In this document: piece after piece, positions 11,226-21,497 of the stretch
How positions within the stretch are numbered: position 1 is the first letter of the stretch
Layout of the letters: each line of letters opens with the position of its first letter
Assembly: GCF_030272615.1 (NCBI RefSeq)
Contig: NC_081405.1
Span: forward strand, 576,744,252-576,808,251
Length of the DNA stretch: 64,000 nucleotides
Direction of reading: 5' to 3'
DNA from: Cryptomeria japonica
Lineage: Eukaryota; Streptophyta; Pinopsida; Cupressales; Cupressaceae
Program-made: the position numbers and the translations under genes
Notes under the pieces: generated by a model
Databases searched by the model: none
Told to the model about the DNA's origin: nothing
What the model saw: the letters and a program-made list of their open reading frames with translations, nothing else

Positions 11226-12199
11226 TTAAATTTTATAATTTAAAAACTTAAAAGTCGCATATCTGAAAGTTTTTAAAATTAAATAGCAAAGTCTTGCATT
11301 CATTGTATTTTTATTTTTTATTTTTTTTGTAGACATAGCTTTTTCACTCAAAATAATAGAAAATAATATATTAAAAAATATTCAATAAAAATCATTAACT
11401 AACATCAATTTCTTATCTCCAAAAACATAAAATTATACTATATATAAAACAATTTTCATCAAAGAGAATGAAAAATATATTTTAATTATAGGACTTTAAT
11501 AAAAATTAATAATATAAATATTAAATGAAAAAACCTAGATTCCATAATTATCATATTTAAAATATATGTCAAAAAATCATTTTCTTTTAAACATTCTATT
11601 AAAGAAAAAAAATCTAAAAAAATAGTACAAAATTAAAATAAATAATTTTTTGATAAAAATATTATAAATTTCAAATTTAAAGGATTCTTCACTTGTTCTT
11701 TATTTTGATAGTCCCAAACCTAAAAAACTATATTTAGAATGAAATCAATTGATCTCTATATTCCTTTCTACTATAGATGGAGGGGAGATTCATTCCTTTG
11801 TTCATCGCAAACATTTAAATGAATGTATGTCAAATATTTGTCTAGTATGCGATTTTATCAGCAACCAATAATAATTAATGGTATTTCAATTGGCTAATAA
11901 AAGATAATGAAGTGCACAAGATCATTCAACTTTGAAAACATGTGATGGGCTAAGAAGTGGTATATATTAATTATGTGCTCATTATTTTAAAATGAACAAG
12001 AAAAAATAGATTTCAAAAAATAATGTCCACTAAATTATAATAAACTTAGAAGACGGTAAAGTGTTAGACATGTCAAAATTAAAATTATATTAAAGGCAAA
12101 AGACAAGTGCTATTAATACCATCCTTTTAAGGATAGGAAGCATAGATATTTGTGAAAACTTTAGATTCAAAGATTTATATTGTAATTAATGATAAGAGT
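11226..12199. other. AT-rich spacer, nothing recognised
   Basis: About 970 bp of very AT-rich sequence with no long ORF, no terminal repeats and no recognisable RNA gene. Confidence 0.6.
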
Positions 12200-12236
12200 A
12201 ACTAACACTTTTTTGATAGCATTAATATTGTAATTA

Positions 12237-13640
12237 ATGCTCATCCAAAATTGTAAGGAGAAGATAGGTGCCAAAGTGATTGATTATTGGAAAGATCAAA
12301 GTTGGGTGGACCTCGGATCTATTGATCTCAAACTCAAGCAGGGAAATTTAATGATCAACCATGTTGTTTTAAATACCAGAAGGGAAGATCACATGGTGTG
12401 GTGTGGGACTTCCTCAGGGACTTATTTAGTCTCTTTTCCTATCCTTTTACTAGCACAATCCAAAGATCTTACTCCTTCCTGGGCTAAGGCTTGGTATTGA
12501 GGCTTGATTCCTAAAATCAATATTTTTTTGTGGATCCTTCTGCAAAATAATATTCTAACCACTGATAATTTGAGAAAGAGGAACTTTTGTTTCCCAAACA
12601 TATGCTATCTCTACTTTAATAATAAGTAATATGTGAACCACATCTTTTTACACTGTCCATTTACCACTCCTATTTGGGGGATGCTTTTTCAATTGTGGGG
12701 GTTGAATTGGGTTTTCCTGGAGGAGATGCATCATTGTTTTAGAAGCTAGCATTATTCTACCAATAACATCACCATAAGAAATTTGGGAAAGTTTTCTTTT
12801 GCCCATATCCTCTCAAGGATATGGAAAGAGAGTAATAATAGAATATTCTAAAATGATATTAACACCTCTAAAGTGGTGTGGGTCAAGGTAAAAAATAACT
12901 ATGTTGAGAATGTGATTGACAGGGGGTGCATTGTTGTAGCAATAAGGAGGACTTAGAGGTTCTCAAAAGATAGAATATCCTAGCCTTTTTGGGCTCCAAC
13001 ATCAACCAAATCAATAAAATATTGTCTTCCTAGTCCTTTCCCCCCAATAATTGATTTAAGGCCAACATTGATGGTGCGGTGAAAGGAAACCTGAGACCTG
13101 CTAGTTGTGGTGGTGTTATCCGGAATGGGGCTGGCTTTTACACTCGGGTGGTCACCTATCCCTTGGGAAGTTTTACCAATCATCTGGCAGAGGCTATGGG
13201 TGCCCTTCAATCAATTAAATTAGCCTATAATTTAGGGGTCAAAATACAATGGTTGGAAGGCAACTCTAAAAACATTATTAACTGCCTTCTAGGTAAACAT
13301 CAACCTTCATGGACTACCAAAAATATCATTTATTCTACCAGGGAGTTGCTTTAGGGTATAAAAAATGCCATATTTCCCATGTTTACAGAGAGGCTAATAG
13401 GAGTGTTGACTTGGCTGCCAATGAGGTAGTATGAAGTGAGCTAATTATTACCTAGAATGGCGAAGGGGAGCTACCATGTCCGGCACGTGATATCTTAACT
13501 TATGAAAGATTGTATGGTAAGAAGGGTCAGATTTGAAATCAATTCCTAAGGTGTAAGGAGAAGTCGTGGCAGTACGAGCTAGTTTTGTAGGCAGCCGAGA
13601 AGGAGGTACAATAATCAATGTAGGTTCACTTCGCATGATT
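12237..13640 (+). pseudogene. LINE ORF2 C-terminus: zinc-binding block and RNase H
   Basis: Plant LINE ORF2 proteins of this type end with an RNase H-like domain that removes RNA from the RNA:DNA hybrid. Visible blocks are: 'HMVWCGTSSGTY' near 12390; 'NHIFLHCPFTTPIWG' near 12640, the zf-RVT block; then RNase H from about 13060 with 'KANIDGAVKG' (catalytic Asp), 'SCGGVIRNGAG', 'HLAEAMGALQSIKLA' (catalytic Glu) and 'WLEGNSKNII'. In the last block the usual catalytic Asp of EGDS is Asn here. A final YREANRSVDLAAN block lies near 13383 in another frame. Stops at 12498, 12628 and 13058, plus frame changes, make it inactive. Confidence 0.8.
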
Positions 13641-13645
13641 TATGG

Positions 13646-14422
13646 GTGTTATTCTCCCCCTTGAACAATAGCATTAGAAACTTGTACAGATTTCAAGTGG
13701 TTTCTCACAAAATGTTTGTAGCGAAGAAAGGTATCAATTGGGAATTACAGACAATTGACATCAATATCATTATGGGTGGAAAACAAAAGAGAATAGAGGC
13801 TACCACCATTAATAAATGTAAGATTCATCTACAGGTCTGGGTGGTTCTTCAAGATGCCAAGATCATGGATTTCATGGAGTGCATGCAAGAGAAACGACCT
13901 GAAATTATGAGAATCTCCAAGAAGGGCTGGAACAAAGGTACGTTAACCATAGGCAATAGGAAGGTCAAGGTGACTGAAACTATGATTGTTGAGGCAATGA
14001 ATCTTCTGATAGACGATATCAAGTTCTATAGGGACAAAAAGATTTCAGACACTACCGTGAAGAAATTTCTGAAGGATGAGAAGGAGAAAGCTAGACTAGT
14101 GAAGGGTAGCCATACCTACTTCTCGCCAAAGGTAATTAAATTAATTTGGCAAAAGGTTTTTCTTGCTATAATAAAATTTATCACACTCGATGGTAGATAC
14201 GGTAGGGTTTATAGCTACCATTTTGTCTTACTTAATCGCTTTATGTATAAAGATAAAATTTCTATTCCATATTATCTTTTTTGTGCCCTTAATGCTGGGA
14301 TCAAGGATGCTATATCCAACCCCAGTATCAACCCAGTAATGCACGAAGGTTTGATGGTGATTCTATATGATCACATCAAGAACACTACCGTCCAGTTGAA
14401 TATAGCTGAGGTATTTGAGTAG
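13646..14422 (+). CDS. 258-codon ORF of unknown function inside the LINE
   Basis: I do not recognise a named family with confidence. The intact frame contains basic and aromatic blocks (KVTETMIVEAMNLLIDD; HTYFSPKVIKLIW; IIKFITLDGRYGRVYSYHFV; MHEGLMVILYDHIK). This resembles plant retroelement-associated 'hypothetical' proteins in general style only. It starts just after the RNase H remnant and ends at a TAG at 14420. Translation in the same frame continues with a strongly acidic stretch, suggesting that the stop truncates a longer protein. Because it lies within the same target-duplication-bounded insertion, it travels with the LINE. Confidence 0.55.
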   Translation: MLFSPLNNSIRNLYRFQVVSHKMFVAKKGINWELQTIDINIIMGGKQKRIEATTINKCKIHLQVWVVLQDAKIMDFMECMQEKRPEIMRISKKGWNKGTLTIGNRKVKVTETMIVEAMNLLIDDIKFYRDKKISDTTVKKFLKDEKEKARLVKGSHTYFSPKVIKLIWQKVFLAIIKFITLDGRYGRVYSYHFVLLNRFMYKDKISIPYYLFCALNAGIKDAISNPSINPVMHEGLMVILYDHIKNTTVQLNIAEVFE

Positions 14423-15451
14423 AAAGAATATTTCGATGACTTTGATGATGAGGAAGGTGAAGGCTATGACATAGAAGCCGAGATAGAGGACAATCCCCAA
14501 ATTCTTGGGTCGAGCAAGAAAATTAGAAAAACATAGCATGGGAAACAAAATAAAGGGTTGGCCAAAAAGAAGCAAAGAGGGGAGGATGAGGATAGCTGGT
14601 ATGAGGATGATAATGAGACTGACAACGACATGGATACTGAAAGAGAGGAGGTGCAAACTCTTGTGAACCAAAAGCAGAAAAAGAAGACTCCTAAAACTAA
14701 GGATGTGGGTACCAAGGACCGGTCGCCTCTCATGACTAAGTCTAAGGATAAGGGCCTGATAGGGGAGGATACGGCCATGAAAGAAGCTTCAAAGCTCTAA
14801 TGTCAGGGAGGTGGGACTGGAAGTGAATCTCGAAACTGCTGGTGATAAGACCCAAGAAGACCATCACCAGGATATTGACCTCTGCATCAATAATGGCATG
14901 GATAGCTTCAAATAGGTGCTCCTCTGGATGCATAAGGAAATTGCTGACATTAAAACCAAGCAGGCCTAGGAAGCTGGGAAAATCGTGACTTTACAAGGTT
15001 TAGGCTCGGAAAAGTTCAATTCCGTCCTAGATTGTCTCAATGGGATTACCAAACCTATTGGTAACATAGAGGAGATTATCAATGCTAATCAAAATAGTTT
15101 TCTTATCTTCGAAAACCGAGCAAGGGCCACTGAAAAAAGACTTGATGGGGTTGAGAACACACTCAACAAAATAGGTGAGCAAAGTCATAAGATTCTTAAG
15201 CCTTCCTCGGGTAGTATGAAGGCTCTTATTAGTAAGTTAGAGAATAACCATGGGGATAAGGTTGCGGCGAGCATTATTGATCTAAAGGACGACACCCCAA
15301 ATGATAAGGAAATAGGGCTTGGGAGAATAGTGCGGGCGAGCACTAAAAAGATGCAAAGCCACAACAAGGAAATTGAGGATATCAAGTAGGCAGCTAATAA
15401 TATGGAACAACTGGAGCTAGAAGATGCTGAAATGCTTCAAAACTTAACCTA
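14423..15451 (+). pseudogene. Charged, coiled-coil-like C-terminal half of the LINE 3' ORF
   Basis: Past the TAG at 14420 there is an acidic block (YFDDFDDEEGEGYDIEAEIE), a lysine-rich linker (14558-14800) and a heptad-like region (14985-15389) with repeated L/I spacing such as ENRARATEKRLDGVENTLNK. Interruptions are stops near 14535, 14798 and 15387 and at least one frame change near 14800. The order of globular part, acidic linker and coiled coil suggests a self-associating nucleic-acid-binding protein such as an ORF1-type protein, but this is inference. Confidence 0.45.
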
Positions 15452-15711
15452 AATCTGGGCTTTTGATGGTCCGTTTTGGTTTTTGACTTGTTGTCTCTTG
15501 TTTGCTAGCATTTTGTTCATCAACTATCTTTTCTTAGTGTGTTGTCTTTTGTGTTTTGCTACACTTTGATGTAAATCTTCTCATCTTTTGGTTATAATGG
15601 GTTTTAGGGGCCCATGAAAACTTGTTTTCCCATATTAAAAAACTAACACTTTTTTGGTATTAAGATTCAATTCAAAAGAAAGAATATTACCGCTATTTTT
15701 TATATGCATAT

Positions 15712-17000
15712 GCTTTTGATTAAGATAATTAAGATTTTGAAAGGGTCAAATCCTTGAACATAAAAAAGGATACAACAAGAAACCTAACGAAACACTAAGA
15801 ACACAGTAGTGAAATAACATTAAAGGGTGAACTCACAATACTGGTTCCCACTTTCTGACCAACTTTGACACTTAGATGAACATTTTGCAAAAAACCTTCA
15901 CTTTCCGACACCTATAACTTTTAAATCGTTAAGAATTTAAAGATGATGTAAACTAGTGATTTGTAACATCCTTTTTGTAGATTCTATATATATTTTTTTC
16001 AAATTTTTTTGAATAAAATTTTATTGATTTTTCCATCTCCCTCAAAAGTAGTTTTTTACAGGAAACAACATTTTTTAAGAGTGATGTGCATCCCGAAACG
16101 TATAAATTTTTTTCTATAAATGATAAAAACTTATCTCTTTTAAATTTTGGTTTGTAACATCAATACCCAGGGTATGCAGTTGGTTTGATAGTGATATGTT
16201 GAATATTTTTTATTTTATTAAGTTTTGAAGTCCAACTAATTATAATTTAGATATAGGTGTACGTTTGAACACATAACTTGCTCTATATATATCAAAATTA
16301 AGTTTTATTTTTTTTGCTAGAAAGAAGACATCAATACCTAGGGCATAGATATTTTTCAGAATTGTTTTGAATTAGTTTGCTATTTTTCCCAATGCATTGA
16401 ACAAAGAAGTTCATGTTCGGTGAAAAACCTACATTCATAAAAGATAAAATAAAAATATATTAATAAACTTAAATATATTAAAAATTATACTATTTGGAAA
16501 GCTTATAATAAGGACTAAATCCTCAAGAAAATAAAACTTCTAAATGAATTCGTTTGACCCCTCAAAAGCTAATGTAAAATTGGTTTTTTATCAGCATTTG
16601 ATAGATGCAAAGGAGACTCCATTGCAAGTATGATTTAGAAGTAGAGAGGTCCTATCCAAGAAATTTTGATCTAAGACCCTTTGATCTAACTCTCTTCAAT
16701 TAATTACTTCAATTGGGACCTCTTAAAGCTTAAATAATTATATTTTCCAAAAAATGTATGATTTCAGCAAAAATCACGATGCACCAAAAAGTGGGAACCA
16801 GCTTTGTGAGTTCACCCTAAAAAAATAAGAAAAACAACAAACAAACAGCCAACCTATTGGCTTAAGAAGTGTTCCAAATCAATTTTCTTTTTCAAAATAA
16901 CAGAATCGTTTTCCCAGGAAGATCACAATAGCATTTACATCTCTACCTGCAGACCTCAAACTTTTGAGATAGGCATTGAAGGATAATATACATATATTGA
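15712..17000 (-). mobile_element. Probable minus-strand LINE 3' fragment interrupted by a TIR element
   Basis: The left edge reads, on the minus strand, ...gaccctttcaaaatcttaattatcttaatc, matching the 3'-end style of the insertions at 2638 and 4792. The right edge is not defined and no coding motif is visible. The 995-bp inverted-repeat element at 15824 lies inside it. Confidence 0.35.
15824..16818. mobile_element. 995-bp non-autonomous TIR DNA transposon
   Basis: Terminal inverted repeats of about 30 bp are visible. The left end is agggtgaactcacaatactg followed by gttcccactt. The right end, reversed, is agggtgaactcacaaagctg followed by gttcccactt, giving two mismatches. There is no transposase-like ORF inside. 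An internal phrase 'acatcaatacc-aggg-at' occurs twice (near 16157 and 16328). The target duplication is uncertain: 'taaa' flanks both sides if the element starts at the g of gggtg. Superfamily is not assigned. Confidence 0.75.
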
Positions 17001-17380
17001 TACCAATGTTATTTACCAAAAACAAATGATACCACAAAATGGCAAACCAATAGTTTCATAGTACTTGAACTTCGATTAAAACACTAAATCAGTACTTGAA
17101 ATGGATCATTTGTCTTTAAAAAATCTTAGAAACAGACTAGAGAAAAGAGTTTGCAAGAACAATAGCAATAATGATAACCATTGTCCATAAGAATCCCAAA
17201 TGTAATGCCTTCCATTGTTTGTTTACATATTTTAAAAATGAATGGTTAATTGAAGAAGAATAGTCAGGTCAAATTTTACATCACTTCTATTATAATATTC
17301 TTGTTTTCTTAATCATAATTTATTATTTGATTACCATAAACGTGATTCTATGGGTCTGTAGTATCACAGAACCCTACAAT
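17001..17380. other. AT-rich spacer
   Basis: No gene or repeat is recognised between the LINE/TIR region and the 49-residue-repeat gene. Confidence 0.5.
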
Positions 17381-17399
17381 TATAAATTATTTATATATT

Positions 17400-18102
17400 T
17401 TATAGGTATTCTCTCCGTGGTTGCAGTATACGAGATCCTCTCCTTTGCACTAAGCCTTGCTCCACCCCTTCTACACCTACGAAATTCAGGTGGTTCGCAT
17501 GATCTTCGAGTATTTGCATTAGGACAACTCCTGTTAACATATATTTAATAGGTATCCTTTGTGTGCTTGTAGTGACAGGAGATCCTCTTCTTTGCACTAA
17601 GCCTTGATCGACCTCTTCTACGCCTACGATATTCAGACGGTACAATTGATCTTCTAGTTTTTGCATTAGGATAACTGCTGCTAATATATATTTTATAGGT
17701 ATCATCTCTGTGGTTGCAGTGACAGTAGATACTCTTCTTTGCACCAAGCCTTGATCCATCTCTTCTACACCTACAAGATTGAGGTTCTACACACGATCTT
17801 CGATTTTTTTCATTAGGACGACTTCTGTTAACATATATTTCATAGGTATCCCCTCTGTGGTTGCAGTCATGGGGGATCCTTTTCTTTGCGCTAATCCTTG
17901 AGCCACCACTTCTACGCCTATGAGATTGAGGTGGTATGCATGATCTTGGAGATTTTTCATTAGGATAGCTCGTGTCAACATAAATTTTACATGTATCATT
18001 TCGGTAGTTGCAGTGAGAAGAGATCTTCTTCTTAGGATTATGCCTTGATCCACCTCTTCTATGCCTACGAGTTTGACGTCGTAAACATGATCTTGGAGTT
18101 TT
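17400..18102 (-). repeat. 147-bp in-frame coding minisatellite, nearly five units
   Basis: Units of exactly 147 bp (49 codons) start at 18102, 17955, 17808, 17661 and 17514 on the minus strand. The first four preserve the frame. The fifth, beyond the premature stop, begins in frame (NTRRSCEPPEFRRCRRGG) and loses frame just before its CNH block, where a 1-bp shift is needed. Repeats of exact codon length with conserved Cys/Arg positions indicate expansion under coding constraint, followed by recent breakage. Confidence 0.75.
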
Positions 18103-18540
18103 TCCAGTAGAACAACTCCTGTTAACATATTGATCATCTGGATCTTCAAATTCATTATCACAACGTTTTGGCAACTCAAATTCTTCCCTATTAACATAGC
18201 CAACCGAAACTGACGACCTTGGAAATCTCGGCGCAAATTGTGACTGTTGCCGTTCGCCTAATAAAACACGTAAATCGTCCAGGTTGTCGCAGATGTTTTC
18301 TAAAGGTTCATTAAACGTACTCTTTGCACGGGTAGATATGTAGGCATTTTCGAATAAGTAGTTACGTAAACTGTGATATTCAGTTTCTAGTTTACCTGAC
18401 TCTTCTTTTATGGCAAGCACACGGTCGCTAAGATCATCCAAACACTGGTGAAATGATTGTAAAATGTTCTCCTCTTCCCGCTGCCTCTGCTCCATTTCAT
18501 ATAAAATCTGCTCATCGGCCATGTTTTGGCTTTGCCTCAA
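17545..18540 (-). CDS. Arg/Cys-rich protein with coiled-coil N-terminus and 49-residue repeats
   Basis: I do not recognise the family. The 331-codon frame starts MRQSQNMADEQILYEMEQRQ. Residues 7-95 are rich in E, Q and L with heptad-like spacing, suggesting a coiled coil. From residue 147 the protein consists of tandem 49-residue repeats with a K-x-x-RSC ... RRRR-GGSR ... KK-I--HCN-R-DTYKIYV---PNE pattern, highly basic and with conserved cysteines. Three full units and most of a fourth fit before the stop. That stop (TAA, 17545-17547) falls exactly where the repeat has the Lys or Glu codon of the TYKIY motif. The repeat continues past it in the same frame, so the protein was probably longer. 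A duplicated 5' part lies at 44040-44396. It could be host or captured. Confidence 0.6.
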   Translation of the reverse strand: MRQSQNMADEQILYEMEQRQREEENILQSFHQCLDDLSDRVLAIKEESGKLETEYHSLRNYLFENAYISTRAKSTFNEPLENICDNLDDLRVLLGERQQSQFAPRFPRSSVSVGYVNREEFELPKRCDNEFEDPDDQYVNRSCSTGKTPRSCLRRQTRRHRRGGSRHNPKKKISSHCNYRNDTCKIYVDTSYPNEKSPRSCIPPQSHRRRSGGSRISAKKRIPHDCNHRGDTYEIYVNRSRPNEKNRRSCVEPQSCRCRRDGSRLGAKKSIYCHCNHRDDTYKIYISSSYPNAKTRRSIVPSEYRRRRRGRSRLSAKKRISCHYKHTKDTY

Positions 18541-18735
18541 TACTTGAACAGCGATGATACAAGTTCTAGTTCTAATTGGTATGATAATTCTGGACTTCTC
18601 TACCCTCTTTATCTATCTCTCGAAGGGGTTTATTGGAGATTGAAGAGGTATATTATGCGTGCCGCTTCAACTTTTGGATTATTAAGGGAACTAAATAGAA
18701 CCAAAAATAACGAAAATTATGGTAAGCGTGGCTGC
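18390..18735. repeat. Segment duplicated at 44040-44396 (inverted)
   Basis: This stretch covers the start of the 49-residue-repeat gene and about 190 bp upstream. It is clearly homologous to the reverse complement of 44040-44396. Shared are the MADEQILYEMEQ / MVDEQILYEMEQ start, the tgatgatacaagttctagttct upstream block, and an aaaattatggtaag block at the outer edge. The plus-strand ORF 18526-18846 overlaps it; because the similarity covers both strands I cannot say which strand is coding upstream of the gene. Confidence 0.7.
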
Positions 18736-18849
18736 TACTTAGCATACATAATAACAATAATTACTAAATCTTTGCAAATGCATGTCTTGTCAGCAAAACT
18801 GCTTTTCAGTGATGCCATTTTAAAAAAAAAATTCATTACAATTTAAAAT

Positions 18850-19139
18850 ATAATAAATATTTTATTTTACTTAATCAATTGAGATAGTCAAAGGTACATC
18901 TTGTATATTTAGATGTTTCCCATTTTAAGAGCTCTGATGAGTCTTTTAAATTAATTGAAACCGTCTAAAAATTATCAGTTATAGTAGACTATTATATGAT
19001 TTATAAGTTGTGCTGTTTACATTCTACTTGAACAATTGTAAAATTATAGATGAGTATTAAAATATTTTTATATTATTAATAGTGAAAGCTTGTATATTCA
19101 TTTATTTATTAGAAGTGTTAATTAAATAAGAGCAAATAA
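18850..19139. other. AT-rich spacer
   Basis: No gene or bounded repeat is visible. Confidence 0.5.
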
Positions 19140-19365
19140 AATGAAGACAAAATCATATATGAAAATGTAAACCAGATCAAGCACGAAACACAAGACTTAT
19201 AGTGGTTCACCATAAAGGCCATGTCCACTCTCAACCAGAGAATCTCTTTATTCACAGTTACCCGATACATCAAATACAACATATACACTCATTGAAGAGA
19301 CTGGGAGAAGAAGAAAGGAATAGTCACAACTATTAGAGTTCACATCGTCAACAATCTCCCACTTG
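19140..19365 (-). mobile_element. Possible minus-strand Copia-type LTR edge
   Basis: On the minus strand, caagtgggagattgttgacg at about 19365-19346 has the form of a Copia polypurine tract (gtgggaga) followed by an LTR start (tgttgacgatgtg). About 200 bp downstream follow 'gtgaataaagagattctctg' and 'cttgtgtttcgtgcttgatc', an LTR-like arrangement. The other LTR and the termini are not found, so this is a weak call. Confidence 0.35.
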
Positions 19366-19614
19366 AAATCCAACCCATACAACTACGAACAATGATATCC
19401 CCTACATTTTTATGCTTAATCTCACATTGTGAACCATGTACTGCAGGATTTTAACTTCTCACAAATCTATTAACAGACACTTTCAATTAACTTTCACCAA
19501 GTTAAATCTGAATTAATAAAACTTAATAACTGAATATCATCAACAAAACACTACTTGTATGTAAACTCATGCCCTCTGAATATATATTTTTTATGTATGT
19601 GACAATCTAGACTT

Positions 19615-19800
19615 TTATCATCTTTGCTAAATTTAGCAAAACTCTTATCTTCATCCTACCCCAAATCTACACCTCCCATGTAACTTCCAATATTTGTTAC
19701 TAGGACACCTTTAGAATCTTCAGGAACCTCTGTTTGAATACCGACAACCTCGAGATGAATTTTATATTCATATATAGCTTTGCCTTGACAGAGCCTCAAT
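19615..19800 (-). pseudogene. Diacylglycerol-kinase-like exon fragment
   Basis: On the minus strand one frame reads KIHLEVVGIQTEVPEDSKGV followed by LVTNIGSYMGGVDLG-stop-DEDKSF. The block NIGSYMGGVDLW-N-E-, preceded by EVDG---E-PKD-EG, is characteristic of the accessory domain of plant diacylglycerol kinases, which phosphorylate diacylglycerol to phosphatidic acid. Here the usual Trp is Gly, and the following codon is TAG where CAG is expected. Only this exon-sized piece is recognised. It lies just left of the Copia insertion, and the same frame runs across the pre-insertion junction into the PPR-like fragment at 41703-42180. Identification is from motif memory. Confidence 0.55.
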
Positions 19801-19881
19801 AAAAGACTTTGAATTTTCATTATAAGTATAACATCTGGTATATTTTATTGTTTTATAGAAGGGTAGGCCTAGGGTACATTC

Positions 19882-20382
19882 TGATAGAAAACTGATTTTT
19901 TTCATCATGCAATTAATTTCTCCCACCATGCAGTTGGTCAAAAACTGAATTGCATGATAGGTAGATTCTTACACATACTTAGCATGCAATAGTTTTTTGT
20001 TTAACGCATGTAATAAAATGGTCGTTAGTTTTGTATCCATGCATGCATGCATTCTAGAGAAGTTAGTTACCACCATAAAAGCTATCAAGGTAGACAATTC
20101 AGTTTACATATTTTTTATTTAATTATTTCTCCATGTAGCTAAGACTTTTGAATGTATAGTTTCCACCGTAAAACTATTACCTTTGCATGACTTGGCTAAT
20201 TAATAGATAGATATTCTATAAAGATGATGAATCCTCTATAAATAAGAAGTTGTTATAATCAATTCTATGTATGGATAATAAAAAGATTAGTTTTTTCTAT
20301 TTGTTGTAGCAATATGAGTTTTATGTTGTAGCATGTTTGTTTTTATTTTTATTTTCTGTTATATTTTTCATCTCTGCCTTCA
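19882..20382 (+). repeat. Copia 5' LTR
   Basis: 501 bp, TG...CA ends, homologous along its length to 41196-41702 with many substitutions and small indels. A TATA-like box tataaat lies at 20237-20243 (41559-41565 in the partner). The primer-binding site follows at about 20387-20398 (tgctattagagc, ten of twelve bases as in the initiator-Met-tRNA type tggtatcagagc). Confidence 0.9.
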
Positions 20383-20482
20383 AAATTGCTATTAGAGCTA
20401 AGGCTAAATGTTTGTGCAAATTTGAGTTATTTTTTGGTGTAGAATTTTTCTAAGAGAGAAAGGAGATTGTTGTAGCGAGTCA

Positions 20483-21497
20483 TGGCAACAAATAATGGTC
20501 AAATTCAGCCTTAAATTCTAATTTTCAATAGTAAGAATTATGAGTTTTGGGAAATTAAAATGAAGACTTCATTTTGCTCACAAGATATTTGGGATTTGGT
20601 AGAGAAAGGTTTTGTAGACCCACGAGATGAAGAAGCTTATCAGAGATCACAACAAGCAGAAAAACATCAGCTTAGAGATAATAGAAAAAAGGATGCAAAA
20701 GCCCTATTTTTAATTCTGCAAGGAATGGATGAGTCAATCTTTCCTACAATTTCAATAGCAACAAGATCAAAGAAAGAATGAGATATTCTAGAAGCATCCT
20801 ATCAAGCTAATACGAAGGTGAAAGTGGCTAAACTACAATCTCTTCAGAGAAATTTTGAAAATTTGCGAATGAAAGAATCTGAGTCTGTAGACCAATTTAT
20901 GTATCAAGTATTGAATGTTGTGAATCAAATTAGATCTAATGGAGGACAATTAAGAGATCAAAAGGTGATAGAAAAAATTCTCAAGATTTTGCCTAGTAAA
21001 TTTGACTCTATAGTTGCAGCAATTGAAGAATCAAAAGATTTGTCATAGTTATGAGTAGATGAGTTAATGGGTTCTTTATTTACAGATGAATCAAGGTTAA
21101 ATAGAAACAATAATACCTCTTTTGAGAATTTTTTTAGAGCATAGGGTTCATCAAGAAAAGGAAGAGGAAGAGGCGGAGGTGGATAGATGAATATAGATCA
21201 AGGAGAAATGACCAATCAATATCGTAATTTCAATAATAAAGGATGAGGTAGAAACCCATCTCAAGAAAAATCATCAAAGTTTGATAAATCCAATCTTCAA
21301 TGCTACTATTGTAAGAAATATGGCCATTTTGCATATGAATGTAGAAAGAAACAAGCAAAATTTGAGAAAACTGGAGCAAAATATTCAAATTGATCTGATA
21401 ATAATTCAAGTAGTTTATTTCTAACATGCAATGTGGCACAAGAAATCTCTAAGGATGTATGGTTTTTAGATAGTGGATGTAGTAACCATGTGGTTGG
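20483..21497 (+). pseudogene. Copia gag and start of protease
   Basis: Starts MATNNGQIQP with a TAA directly after. The following gag (UBN2-type) reads KMKTSFCSQDIWDLVEKGFV ... SLQRNFENLRMKESESVDQF ... ILPSKFDSIVAAIEES. The nucleocapsid zinc knuckle is CYYCKKYGHFAYEC (about 21301-21342). The protease starts with the catalytic DSGCSNH near 21469 and is cut at 21497 by the Gypsy insertion; its continuation begins at 37806. At least eight in-frame stops (for example 20512, 20779, 21046, 21142) show old decay. Confidence 0.88.

Larger units (their letters stand above)
12216..15640 (+). mobile_element. 5'-truncated LINE with RNase H and an extra 3' ORF
   Basis: A 3.4-kb plus-strand insertion flanked by a perfect 16-bp duplication, aactaacacttttttg, at 12200-12215 and 15641-15656. 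In order it carries the C-terminal part of LINE ORF2 (post-RT region, zinc-binding block, RNase H), then a separate unidentified ORF with a charged coiled-coil-like tail, then a 3' end (gggttttaggggcccatgaaaacttgttttccc) of the hairpin type shared with the minus-strand insertions at 2638 and 4792. The TSD shows that the downstream ORF moved together with the RNase H part as one unit. Confidence 0.8.

Noticed and set aside
13448-13636. Minus-strand open frame near the LINE RNase H end
   Set aside because: Opposite strand of the decayed LINE C-terminus; no independent support.
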